Assembly (NCBI RefSeq): GCF_006491595.2 | Contig: NZ_VEVQ02000001.1 | Coordinates: forward strand, 434,001 to 498,000 | Length of the DNA: 64,000 bases | Source of the DNA: Flavobacterium jejuense | GTDB taxonomy: Bacteria; Bacteroidota; Bacteroidia; Flavobacteriales; Flavobacteriaceae | Direction: 5' to 3' | In this document: positions 8,590 to 16,303 of the stretch, piece after piece | How positions within the stretch are numbered: the first letter of the stretch is position 1 | Layout of the letters: the number at the start of each line of letters is the position of its first letter | Program-made: the position numbers and the translations under genes | The notes under the pieces: generated by a model | Database searches by the model: none | Seen by the model: the letters and a program-made list of their open reading frames with translations, nothing else | What the model was told of the DNA's origin: nothing

Positions 8590-9246
8590 ATGATTAAAAC
8601 GGTTATTTTTGATATGGATGGAGTTATTGTAGATACAGAACCAGTGCATCATTATGCTTACCAACAACATTTTGTAGAATTAAATGTTTCTGTTTCAGAT
8701 GATGTATATGCTACTTTTACAGGTAATTCTACTCGTAACGTATTTCAAAAAGTAAAGGAATTATTTCAATTGGAACATGAAGTTGAAGAGTTGATTTTAA
8801 GGAAAAGACATCTTTTCAATGAAGCGTTTGATTCTAAACCTGATTTATATTTAATTGATGGAGTTGAGGATTTGATTAAAGATTTGTTTGCCAATGGGAT
8901 TCAATTAATTGTAGCTTCTTCAGCTTCAAAAAGTACTATTAATAGAGTTTTTACCCGATTTAATTTACACCAATATTTCTCTCATATTGTTTCTGGTGAG
9001 GATTTCCCAAAATCAAAACCACATCCTGCTATTTTTGAACATGCTGCAAGTTTATCGATTCATCCAAAAGAGAATTGCATCATTATTGAAGACAGTACAA
9101 ACGGCATCATTGCTGCAAAAGGAGCTGGAATATATTGCATTGGTTACAACAGTGAAAATTCTAAAAACCAAGATTTATCGATAGCGGATTTAATTATCAA
9201 TGATTTTAATGAAATTAATGCAGAGAAGGTGAGAGGGTTAGTTTAA
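8590..9246 (+). CDS. HAD-family phosphatase, beta-phosphoglucomutase-like
   Basis: A 218-residue HAD hydrolase of the PGMB/phosphatase subfamily with a helical cap inserted after motif I. Motif I is FDMDGVIVDTEP, with nucleophile Asp8 and acid Asp10. Motif II is the Ser in VASSASK, motif III the Lys in FPKSKPHP, and motif IV IIEDSTNGI. The start is placed at the ATG at 8590 because motif I follows directly; a TTG 48 bases upstream overlaps the promoter box and is unlikely. It probably dephosphorylates a small sugar phosphate or nucleotide in the cytoplasm. Substrate is not predictable from sequence. It converges with the cryptochrome-like gene. Confidence 0.88.
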   Translation: MIKTVIFDMDGVIVDTEPVHHYAYQQHFVELNVSVSDDVYATFTGNSTRNVFQKVKELFQLEHEVEELILRKRHLFNEAFDSKPDLYLIDGVEDLIKDLFANGIQLIVASSASKSTINRVFTRFNLHQYFSHIVSGEDFPKSKPHPAIFEHAASLSIHPKENCIIIEDSTNGIIAAKGAGIYCIGYNSENSKNQDLSIADLIINDFNEINAEKVRGLV

Positions 9247-9270
9247 TTTTTTTCTAGTAAGGAAGGGAAA

Positions 9271-10731
9271 TTAAGAAACATCTCTATCAGGTAAGACGTG
9301 AGTGGCTAAAATACGTTTGCCTTCTTTTTTTACTTCTTCATTTTTTCGGAGCCTCCATAAAATATCACTTGAGAACTTTCTAGTTGTATCTAAATCAACA
9401 ATTGGTCTAGGATAGTTTTCTCCTAATCTAAAATTATATAAATCTTGTTCAATAGGTGTTAATTTCCATGGTTCATGAATAAATGGAATAGGTAAAACAC
9501 CTAGTTCTGGAACCCATTTTTTTATAAAAACAGCATCGGCATCATGGTCAATGGAATTCTTTACTGGGTTATAGACTCTCAAAGTATTAACTCCAGTAAC
9601 GCCTGCTTGCATTTGAATTTGAGGATAATGAATTCCAGGTTCAAAATCAAGAAAGTTTTGTGCTAAGTATGATGAGCATTTTTGCCAAGGTTGCCATAAG
9701 TTGTGCGTATAGAAGGAAACTACTAAAGCTCGCATTCTGAAGTTTAAATACCCTGTTTCATTTAAACAACGCATACAAGCATCAATAATTGGAATGCCTG
9801 TTTTCCCTGTAGTCCATGCCACATGATAGCTTTTTTTAATAATTTGATTGAGATTACGATATCCTTTATTGATAGCCACAAACTCCATTTCACATTCCAT
9901 TTCAAACTTTTGGATAAAATGAGATTGCCAACGTAAACGTGACATGAAATTTAATAAGATTTTCTTTCTATCTCTGTTTACCAAATAACGAGTAGCTTCT
10001 TGAAAAACTTCTCTTATGGATAGATTTCCCCAAGCTATATAAGGTGATAACCGACTACAACTTTTTCTGGCTTTTTCGGGTTTTGAAATATGTTTGGAAT
10101 AATTTAAAACTCTTTCTTTGTAAAATGAATTCATATATCGTTTTCCTATTTCAAAGCCACCTTTTTGAAATAAAGTATCTGTTTTAGTTTCTAATGAAGC
10201 TAGTTTAAAGTGATTTTCTAAAACTTCGATATCCTTGTATTTTAAAAAGCTCCTTGGTGTTGGTTCAAAAGGAAAGACATTAGTATTCATATAATCATAC
10301 CAATCTTCTTTCCATGCTTTTCTATTTTGAATACCTCTTATGACACCATTGTTTATAGATTCTGTCCATTTTATATTTTGGCTTTTGAAATATTGAGTCA
10401 ATTGTAAATCTCTATCATAAGTGATCTTTAAACCTGTTTCTTGATGGGAAAATATACCGTGAATTTTTACTAAATCGTTCAATTTTTCAAAAACACTCAA
10501 GGCTTCTTCTTCTACAATAAGAATTTGGGTATGATAAGGAAGTAATGCTTTTTGCAGGGTTTCTAAGGATTGTTTGATGAAATCAATATGTCTTTGACTA
10601 TAGTGATAGTCATTTTGAAGCGATGGTTCCAAAATATATAGTAAAAGGGTCTTTCGTCCTGATGAGATAGCATTGTGTATTGCTTCATTATCTGTTAAAC
10701 GTAAATCCCTTTTAAACCATACAATATTCAT
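9271..10731 (-). CDS. Divergent cryptochrome/photolyase family flavoprotein
   Basis: A 486-residue protein with the N-terminal photolyase alpha/beta domain ([17 protein letters not shown]) and the C-terminal FAD-binding helical domain ([34 protein letters not shown]). It belongs to the cryptochrome-photolyase superfamily, but where CPD photolyases have N-W-Q-W-A-A-G it reads [10 protein letters not shown], so the flavin-proximal Trp of the classical electron-transfer triad is absent. The following NTLRVYNP matches the FRIFNP motif. It is the last gene of the light/DNA repair operon, 13 bases after the CPD photolyase gene. Whether it repairs DNA or senses light is unknown. Confidence 0.85.
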   Translation of the reverse strand: MNIVWFKRDLRLTDNEAIHNAISSGRKTLLLYILEPSLQNDYHYSQRHIDFIKQSLETLQKALLPYHTQILIVEEEALSVFEKLNDLVKIHGIFSHQETGLKITYDRDLQLTQYFKSQNIKWTESINNGVIRGIQNRKAWKEDWYDYMNTNVFPFEPTPRSFLKYKDIEVLENHFKLASLETKTDTLFQKGGFEIGKRYMNSFYKERVLNYSKHISKPEKARKSCSRLSPYIAWGNLSIREVFQEATRYLVNRDRKKILLNFMSRLRWQSHFIQKFEMECEMEFVAINKGYRNLNQIIKKSYHVAWTTGKTGIPIIDACMRCLNETGYLNFRMRALVVSFYTHNLWQPWQKCSSYLAQNFLDFEPGIHYPQIQMQAGVTGVNTLRVYNPVKNSIDHDADAVFIKKWVPELGVLPIPFIHEPWKLTPIEQDLYNFRLGENYPRPIVDLDTTRKFSSDILWRLRKNEEVKKEGKRILATHVLPDRDVS

Positions 10732-10744
10732 AATTTATCTTGTT

Positions 10745-12031
10745 TTAGCCTACGGCTTCTTTATATACTTTTAAACATCTTTCCCTTGCTTCTTTATGAT
10801 CCACAATAGGTTCTGGATATTTTGAAGTTTCCACTTCTGGAATCCATTTTTTAATGTATTTTAAATCTTTATCAAACTTTTTGATTTGTTCGGTTGGGTT
10901 GAAAATCCTAAAATAAGGAGCTGCATCTACACCAGAACCAGCAGCCCATTGCCAATTACCAATGTTACTTGACTGTTCGTAGTCTAATAATTTTTGAGCG
11001 AAATAGGTTTCTCCCCAACGCCAATCAATTAGTAAATGTTTGCATAAAAAACTCGCAACAATCATTCGAACCCGATTGTGCATATGTCCAGTTGCATTTA
11101 ATTCGCGCATACCTGCATCAACAAAAGGATATCCTGTTTTACCTTCACACCATTTTTTAAATTTCGCTTCATCATTTTTCCAGACGATAGCATCATATTT
11201 TGGTCTAAAACTATCTTTTATTGTATGTGGAAAATGCCATAATATTTGCATGAAAAACTCTCTCCAAATCAATTCTTTTAAAAAAGTTTCATTTTTTACT
11301 GTCAAGGCTTTTTTAACCATTTCTCTAATTGAAACGACTCCAAAACGCAAATAAACCCCTAACATCGAAGTTCCATCTACTGCTGGAAAATTTCGAGTAG
11401 CTTCATAATTTTCCATTAACTTTTCAGAAATGGTATATTTAGGAAAACTAATTTTAGTTGGTTTAAAACCAATGTCTTTTAGACTTAGAAAAGGGTAGGA
11501 ATGCTTTACTAGATTCTCTAATTTCTCTTCTGATTTATAATAAGGTATTGCTGTTTTTTCTAAAGTTTCTTTCCATTTTCTAGAAAAAGGAGTGTAAACC
11601 ACGTAAGGAGATCCATCATCTTTAACTACTTCACTTTTTTCAAATATAACTTGGTCTTTTGAGGTTTTGAATGTTATATCATTTTCTTTAAAAATTTGGT
11701 AAACTTCTTTATCTCTTTTTCTTGCGTAAGGTTCGTAATCATGGTTGGTAAAGACTGAACTTATTTCATTTTCTTTAATTAGTTTTTCGAAAATCGTTTT
11801 GGGTTTACCAATAAAAATTGCTAACGATTTCCCTTTTCTTTCTATCTCTGTATTAATGTTTACTAATTGTTCATGAATAAAGCTGACTCTTGCATCGTCT
11901 TTTTCCAATTCGTTTAAGATAGAAGGATCAAAAATAAAAATAGGTAATACTTTTTCAAGACTATTTAAAGCATGGAATAATCCAGCATTATCCTGTAAAC
12001 GTAAATCTCTTCTAAACCAAAATATATTCAT
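10745..12031 (-). CDS. phrB: Deoxyribodipyrimidine photolyase, class I CPD
   Basis: A 428-residue flavoenzyme that splits cyclobutane pyrimidine dimers using blue light. Seen directly: the N-terminal MNIFWFRRDLRLQDNAGL antenna-domain signature; the FAD domain with WREFFMQILWHFP, GKTGYPFVDAGMRELNATGHMHNR and WRWGETYFAQKLLDYE; and the canonical NWQWAAGSGVDAAPYFRIFNP region containing the Trp pair. The length is slightly short but normal for Bacteroidetes enzymes. It lies between the SDR gene and the cryptochrome-like gene on one strand. The 96-base gap to the SDR gene contains a small AT hairpin (12092-12111). A related but divergent paralogue follows directly downstream. Confidence 0.93.
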   Translation of the reverse strand: MNIFWFRRDLRLQDNAGLFHALNSLEKVLPIFIFDPSILNELEKDDARVSFIHEQLVNINTEIERKGKSLAIFIGKPKTIFEKLIKENEISSVFTNHDYEPYARKRDKEVYQIFKENDITFKTSKDQVIFEKSEVVKDDGSPYVVYTPFSRKWKETLEKTAIPYYKSEEKLENLVKHSYPFLSLKDIGFKPTKISFPKYTISEKLMENYEATRNFPAVDGTSMLGVYLRFGVVSIREMVKKALTVKNETFLKELIWREFFMQILWHFPHTIKDSFRPKYDAIVWKNDEAKFKKWCEGKTGYPFVDAGMRELNATGHMHNRVRMIVASFLCKHLLIDWRWGETYFAQKLLDYEQSSNIGNWQWAAGSGVDAAPYFRIFNPTEQIKKFDKDLKYIKKWIPEVETSKYPEPIVDHKEARERCLKVYKEAVG

Positions 12032-12127
12032 TATATCTTTTTATTTAAGATTGTTTAAAAGTTTAAGTTTACTACTCTCATAAAATTAAACAACTTTAAA
12101 TTATTAAAGTTTTAAGCATTTTCTAAA

Positions 12128-12826
12128 TTATCCATTAACTGATAGTGTTGACACTCCTCCATCAACATGGAAAACTTGCCCTGTTACCCAATTGCTTTTA
12201 TCAGAGAGTAAGAAAGCAGACATTTCTGCAATGTCATTTGGTGTGCCAAATTTTTTTAAAGGATGTCTTTCTGCTGCTTTTTCTTTTTTCACCTCATTAT
12301 TTAAAAATTTATCAGCTAATGGTGTGTCTGTTAAAGAAGGAGCAATTACATTGACTCTTATTTTTGGTGCATATTCTGCTGCTAATGCTTTAGCAAACCC
12401 TTCAATAGCTCCTTTTGCGGCTGCAATACTTGTATGAAATGGCATTCCAGTAGTAACTGCAACTGTACTAAAAAGTACTACACTTGCTTGTTCTGAAGCC
12501 ACTAAATTAGGTAAAATAGTTTGTAAAACCTTTACCATATTGATAAAATTAACTTGTAAATCTTCTTCAAAGGTTTCTATTTTTAAACCTTTAAAAGGTC
12601 TTAAGTTGATACTTCCTGGTAAAAATGCAAAGCCATCTATTTGATTAGGTAATACTTGTGTGTTTAAAACTTGTGAATTAGCATCAAAAGTAATATGGTG
12701 AATAGATGCATCTAAATTTTCAACAGTTCTAGAAGCTACATAAATATTATTTTGTGTTTTTAATAATTCAGTTAAAGCGTGACCAATTCCGTATGAGCCA
12801 CCTATTAATAGTATATTTTTTTTCAT
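12128..12826 (-). CDS. SDR family oxidoreductase
   Basis: A 232-residue short-chain dehydrogenase/reductase. The N-terminal glycine-rich loop is GGSYGIGHAL. The catalytic Ser is in VVLFSTVA, and the usual YxxxK motif is replaced by HTSIAAAKGAIEGF, so the general Tyr is missing while the Lys of the AAAKG motif remains. The C-terminal PSLTDTP and WVTGQVFHVDGG motifs are normal. It therefore probably binds NAD(P), but classical catalysis is doubtful. It belongs to the light-related operon between the SRPBCC and photolyase genes, a neighbourhood where such SDRs commonly occur in Flavobacteria; the substrate is unknown. Confidence 0.85.
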   Translation of the reverse strand: MKKNILLIGGSYGIGHALTELLKTQNNIYVASRTVENLDASIHHITFDANSQVLNTQVLPNQIDGFAFLPGSINLRPFKGLKIETFEEDLQVNFINMVKVLQTILPNLVASEQASVVLFSTVAVTTGMPFHTSIAAAKGAIEGFAKALAAEYAPKIRVNVIAPSLTDTPLADKFLNNEVKKEKAAERHPLKKFGTPNDIAEMSAFLLSDKSNWVTGQVFHVDGGVSTLSVNG

Positions 12827-12881
12827 TATGATGAGGTACTTTTAAAGTTGTTTGAGTTTTGCTGTAATAATTAACATAAGA

Positions 12882-13358
12882 CTAAAGATTAGATATTTTA
12901 TAATCACCAAAAAGTTCAACTAATTTTTTTCTTCTATAATCGAAGATTTCGTTTAATTTGGGTTTAACCAAAATAGGATGAATTATTTGACCTAAAATTC
13001 CCATTGGTATTTTATAGTCGATGATATCTTCCATTTCTACACCACCAGGAATTTTTTTTAAAAAATGTTTGTGATGCCAAAGTGAGTAAGGGCCGAAACG
13101 TTGTTCGTCTACAAAGTACTTTTTATCTTGAACATGAGTAATTTCAGTTACCCATTTAGTTGGTATGCTTAATATAGGAGTAACAATATATTGGATAATT
13201 TGACCAGAAAACATTGGTTTATCATCACCAGAAAGAATATTAAAACCCATATAATCAGGAGTGATAGTTTTTAAATTTTTTGGATTAGATAAAAAATCCC
13301 ATGCTTCTTCTATAGAAATAGGTAAATTTTGTTTGGATTTAAGTGTATATATTTTCAT
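12882..13358 (-). CDS. SRPBCC family ligand-binding protein
   Basis: A 158-residue START/Bet v 1-like protein. The N-terminal pattern of a beta strand followed by PISIEEAWDFLSNPKNL is the SRPBCC signature, and the segment FVDEQRFGPYSLWHHKHFLKKI is typical of the subfamily often called cell division inhibitor-like. It likely binds a hydrophobic ligand. It is the first gene of the photolyase operon, and its start codon touches the left arm of the 18-bp inverted repeat at 13358-13409. In relatives this gene travels with SDR and photolyase genes and MerR-type light regulators; no regulator gene is within this window. Confidence 0.82.
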   Translation of the reverse strand: MKIYTLKSKQNLPISIEEAWDFLSNPKNLKTITPDYMGFNILSGDDKPMFSGQIIQYIVTPILSIPTKWVTEITHVQDKKYFVDEQRFGPYSLWHHKHFLKKIPGGVEMEDIIDYKIPMGILGQIIHPILVKPKLNEIFDYRRKKLVELFGDYKISNL

Positions 13359-13409
13359 AAAATTATTTTGTTTAACAAATATAAGAAAATATTAAACAAA
13401 ATAATTTTA
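13358..13409 (-). promoter_or_regulatory. Operator-like 18-bp perfect inverted repeat around a -7 box
   Basis: Bases 13358-13375 and 13392-13409 are perfect reverse complements (18 bp each, 16-base centre). The centre begins with the reverse complement of TATATTTG (13376-13383), a good TAnnTTTG box for the minus-strand operon. Within the left half, TTTGTTTAACAAA (13367-13379) is itself an odd palindrome. The arrangement suggests a dimeric regulator bound across the promoter of the SRPBCC-SDR-photolyase-cryptochrome operon. Confidence 0.7.
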
Positions 13410-13496
13410 ATTTTAGGAATAGCTTAACATATTCATCTAGGTTTTTTAGTAATTTCGTATAATCCTTATTTAAATCACAAATTAATAAAATAAAAG

Positions 13497-14348
13497 ATGA
13501 AAAAGTTATTTTTTACAGGATTGCTAGCACTTGCAATTTTGTCAACAGAAGCTCAAGTTAAGACACCACAAGCGAGTCCAGCTGCAAAAGTAGAACAAGT
13601 AGTAGGGTTAGCTAATGTACAGATTGATTATTCAAGACCAGGAGCAAAAGGAAGAACAGTTTATGGAGATTTAGTTCCTTATGGTAAAAATTGGAGAACT
13701 GGAGCCAATGCTAATACAACAATTTCTTTTGATCAAGACATAAAAGTGAATGGAAAAGAATTAAAGAAAGGAAAATATGCTATATATACTACTCCAAAAG
13801 CGGATAGTTGGGATGTTATTTTCTATACTTCAACAGATAATTGGGGTTTACCAGAAAATTGGGACGAAACTAAAGTAGCATTAAGAACAACAGTAAAGCC
13901 TGAGACTTTAATGAAACCAGTTGAGTCTTTTACTTTATCTATAAATAATTTAACAAATGATTCAGCTTCTTTAGATTTAGCTTGGGAAAGAACAATAGTT
14001 TCCGTTCCTTTTACAGTACCAACTAATGAAGTAGCAATGGCAAGTATTGAAAAAGCTTTAGCAGGTCCTTCTTATGGTGATTATTTTTCTGCAGCACAAT
14101 ATTTTTATCAAATAAATAAAGATTTAGATAAGGCCTTAACTTGGGTAAATAAAGCTATAGAATTAGTGCCTTCTGGTAGTGAAACACCATTTTGGTACTT
14201 ACGATTAAAATCGCTAATACAAGCAAAATCAGGTGATAAAAAAGGAGCAATTGCCTCTGCAAAAGCTTCTTTAGATGGAGCAAAAAAAGCAGGAAATGCT
14301 GATTACGAAAAAATGAATAAAGATAGTATTGCAGAATGGTCTAAATAA
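13497..14348 (+). CDS. DUF2911 domain secreted protein
   Basis: A 283-residue exported protein with signal peptide to about residue 19 (STEAQ). The DUF2911 domain covers residues of about 20-170, recognisable from VDYSRP-type (IDYSRPGAKGRTVYGDLVPYGKNWRTGAN) and NTTISF motifs. The C-terminal part (180-283) is helical, includes DLDKALTWVNKAIEL, and resembles a TPR-like repeat. Function is unknown; it is expected in the periplasm. A TAATTTCG sequence at 13450-13457 could be its -7 box. A longer paralogue is at 49272-50360. A strong terminator hairpin follows at 14373-14403. Confidence 0.85.
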   Translation: MKKLFFTGLLALAILSTEAQVKTPQASPAAKVEQVVGLANVQIDYSRPGAKGRTVYGDLVPYGKNWRTGANANTTISFDQDIKVNGKELKKGKYAIYTTPKADSWDVIFYTSTDNWGLPENWDETKVALRTTVKPETLMKPVESFTLSINNLTNDSASLDLAWERTIVSVPFTVPTNEVAMASIEKALAGPSYGDYFSAAQYFYQINKDLDKALTWVNKAIELVPSGSETPFWYLRLKSLIQAKSGDKKGAIASAKASLDGAKKAGNADYEKMNKDSIAEWSK

Positions 14349-14372
14349 TTTTTATTAATTTTCAAAAATTTA

Positions 14373-14403
14373 AAAAGCCGTTAGATATTTTCTAACGGCT
14401 TTT
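14373..14403 (+). terminator. Intrinsic terminator after DUF2911 gene
   Basis: A perfect 13-bp stem, AAAAGCCGTTAGA with TCTAACGGCTTTT, around a 5-base loop, with T-runs on both sides, so it can act in both directions. Confidence 0.9.
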
Positions 14404-14484
14404 AATTTTAAAATCTCAATTAACTATATTAGAATACATAGTTTTCTATTTTTGATTAAGAAGTTTTATTACTTAATCAAATTC

Positions 14485-14883
14485 TTAATTACTTGCCAGC
14501 TTTTCAGTATTTAAAATCGATTTGTACACTTGAGAAATTCCTCTAGATGATAATGTTGCATCTTCATCAGTTACAGTAATTTCATAAGATACTTTTTTAA
14601 GATCATTTTCAACTTTTAGGATATATTTTCCAGAAGGAAATTGTTCTAGATTGTAGACCTTCTTAATTCCTTTTTGACCAATAGCTTTTTCAACATAAAT
14701 TCTTTCTCCATAACTATCAAGTATAGTTATACTAGCTTCTTGAATTCCGTTTATAGAAAAAGTAATTTGTTTTCCATTTTTATTTTTCACATAAAGTAAA
14801 AAATCATGATCATTTGCATACACTGACGTCATAGTAGATAAAACTACTGCCAACACTAAACTTACTTTAAAAATTTTTTTCAT
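14485..14883 (-). CDS. Small secreted beta-sandwich protein, T9SS tail-like
   Basis: A 132-residue protein with a signal peptide (cleavage after about VYAN, residue 24). The segment from about residue 48 to 102, with ASITILDSYGERIY, YNLEQFPSGKYILKVEN and VSYEITV, has the strand pattern of the T9SS type A sorting domain or of DUF3244-like small Bacteroidetes proteins, but it is not at the extreme C-terminus: about 28 residues follow. No function is known to me. It lies alone between a terminator and the 500-base region upstream of the AraC gene. Confidence 0.65.
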   Translation of the reverse strand: MKKIFKVSLVLAVVLSTMTSVYANDHDFLLYVKNKNGKQITFSINGIQEASITILDSYGERIYVEKAIGQKGIKKVYNLEQFPSGKYILKVENDLKKVSYEITVTDEDATLSSRGISQVYKSILNTEKLASN

Positions 14884-15383
14884 AATTGTAGTTTTTAAAT
14901 TAATACTTGTTTTTATGATGAAACAAATTTAGGTTACATTTAAGTACTAGGATACAACTAGATTTTCATATTTATGTGTTATTTTACCATTAACGAAAAC
15001 GTTTTAGTTTAAATAGGGTAATTTAGTATATATTAATAATTAATTTTTAATAGTTTTTAATTGTGAGACATGTAAAATTTAAAGTATTTTTTTGAAGAAT
15101 ATTCATTTTAATTCCTTTTTCATCATTTTAGGACTGTTTTACATGAAATTTTCAATCGAATTTAAAAGGAATCGTTTTATTGAATAATTTATTAAATAGG
15201 GTTATTTTTTAATTTAAAATAGTAGATAACAAGGTTTAAAAGTCATTTTTTTAAAGGGGTCTATTTTGAAAATGAATAGTTACCTATTTTTTACTTATGC
15301 TCTTTTATACGAAATCGTTTTAGGTTAAAATTGTTGAATTCATCTTTAATAATAGTAATTTTATAGATTTTAAATAGATAGAC
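14884..15383. other. 500-base intergenic region with repeated CGTTTTA sites
   Basis: No gene is seen. Three CG-containing sites stand out in otherwise AT-only DNA: the palindrome AAAACGTTTT at 14996-15005, and AATCGTTTTA at 15170-15179 and 15313-15322. They may be binding sites for the AraC-type regulator encoded next door, or for another regulator controlling the two divergent genes. Confidence 0.4.
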
Positions 15384-16256
15384 ATGAAAAACTCGATACC
15401 ATCTTTTGAAGTGATAATTCCTTCTTTTGGAAGTTCTTTTGCATATGCTAGTTACACAGAAAAAAATAATAATAAATCAAATATTTGGCATTATCATCCA
15501 GAAATTGAACTAGTTTACGTCAATGGAGGTTCTGGTAAAAGACAAATAGGAAGTCATATTTCTTATTATACTGATGGAGATTTAATTTTAATTGGTAGCA
15601 ATTTACCTCATTGTGGTTTTACCAATGAACAAACAGGAAATAAAATTGAAACAGTAATTCAAATGAAACCTGATTTTTTAGGGAATGATTTTTTGGATAT
15701 TATTGAAATGAGAAAAATTCAAAATTTGATAAAACAAGCTAGAGTAGGTATTGCTTTTGATAATGAAACGAAAAGATATGTTGGAGCTCAAATTGAAATG
15801 ATGCAATCACAAAAACCTTTTGAAAGATTATTAAGTTTTCTAAAAATATTAAATGATTTAGCTATTTCAAATGATACTATTTTTTTAAATGCAGACGGAT
15901 TTTCTTTAGAAACCCAAGTTCAAGATAATGATAAGATAAACATTATTTTTAATTTTGTAAAAGATCGTTTCTATGAACCAATAACATTAGATGAAGTGGC
16001 TAAATTGGTTAGTATGACAGTGCCTTCATTTTGTAGGTTTTTTAAAAAAATAACTAATAAAACTTTTACTTCTTTTGTAAATGAGTATCGATTGGTTCAT
16101 GCCTGTAAATTATTAGCTGAAAAACCAATTAGTATTACTGAGATTAGTTTTGAGAGTGGTTTTAATAACTTTAGTCATTTTAATAAATTATTTAAACAAC
16201 ACACTGGTAAAAGTGCTTCCCAATATAGAAATGAATTAAAAAATATAATTAAATAA
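15384..16256 (+). CDS. AraC family transcriptional regulator with cupin sensor
   Basis: A 290-residue regulator. The N-terminal part contains the cupin-like pattern WHYHPEIELVYVNGGSGKR and GDLILIGSNLPHCG, a probable small-molecule sensor. The C-terminal HTH_18 domain occupies about residues 190-285, with LDEVAKLVSMTVPSFCRFFKKITNKTF, ITEISFESGFNNFSHFNKLFKQHTGKSASQYR. This cupin-AraC class usually controls sugar use genes. It converges on the symporter/deacetylase operon, which is a possible but unproven target. Its long 500-base leader with CGTTTTA sites may carry its own operators. Confidence 0.9.
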   Translation: MKNSIPSFEVIIPSFGSSFAYASYTEKNNNKSNIWHYHPEIELVYVNGGSGKRQIGSHISYYTDGDLILIGSNLPHCGFTNEQTGNKIETVIQMKPDFLGNDFLDIIEMRKIQNLIKQARVGIAFDNETKRYVGAQIEMMQSQKPFERLLSFLKILNDLAISNDTIFLNADGFSLETQVQDNDKINIIFNFVKDRFYEPITLDEVAKLVSMTVPSFCRFFKKITNKTFTSFVNEYRLVHACKLLAEKPISITEISFESGFNNFSHFNKLFKQHTGKSASQYRNELKNIIK

Positions 16257-16274
16257 TTTAAAAAATATAAAAAT

Positions 16275-16303
16275 AAAGAAGAGCCTTAGACTAGCTCTTC
16301 TTT
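16275..16303. terminator. Bidirectional terminator between AraC and symporter genes
   Basis: A 10-bp stem, AAAGAAGAGC (16275-16284) with GCTCTTCTTT (16294-16303), around a 9-base loop. It overlaps the last codons of the symporter gene and serves both converging genes. Confidence 0.8.

Noticed and set aside
12092..12111. AT-rich hairpin between SDR and photolyase genes
   Set aside because: The stem AACTTTAA/TTAAAGTT is only 8 bp of A/T pairs and could arise by chance; it is mentioned in the photolyase entry but not called a terminator.
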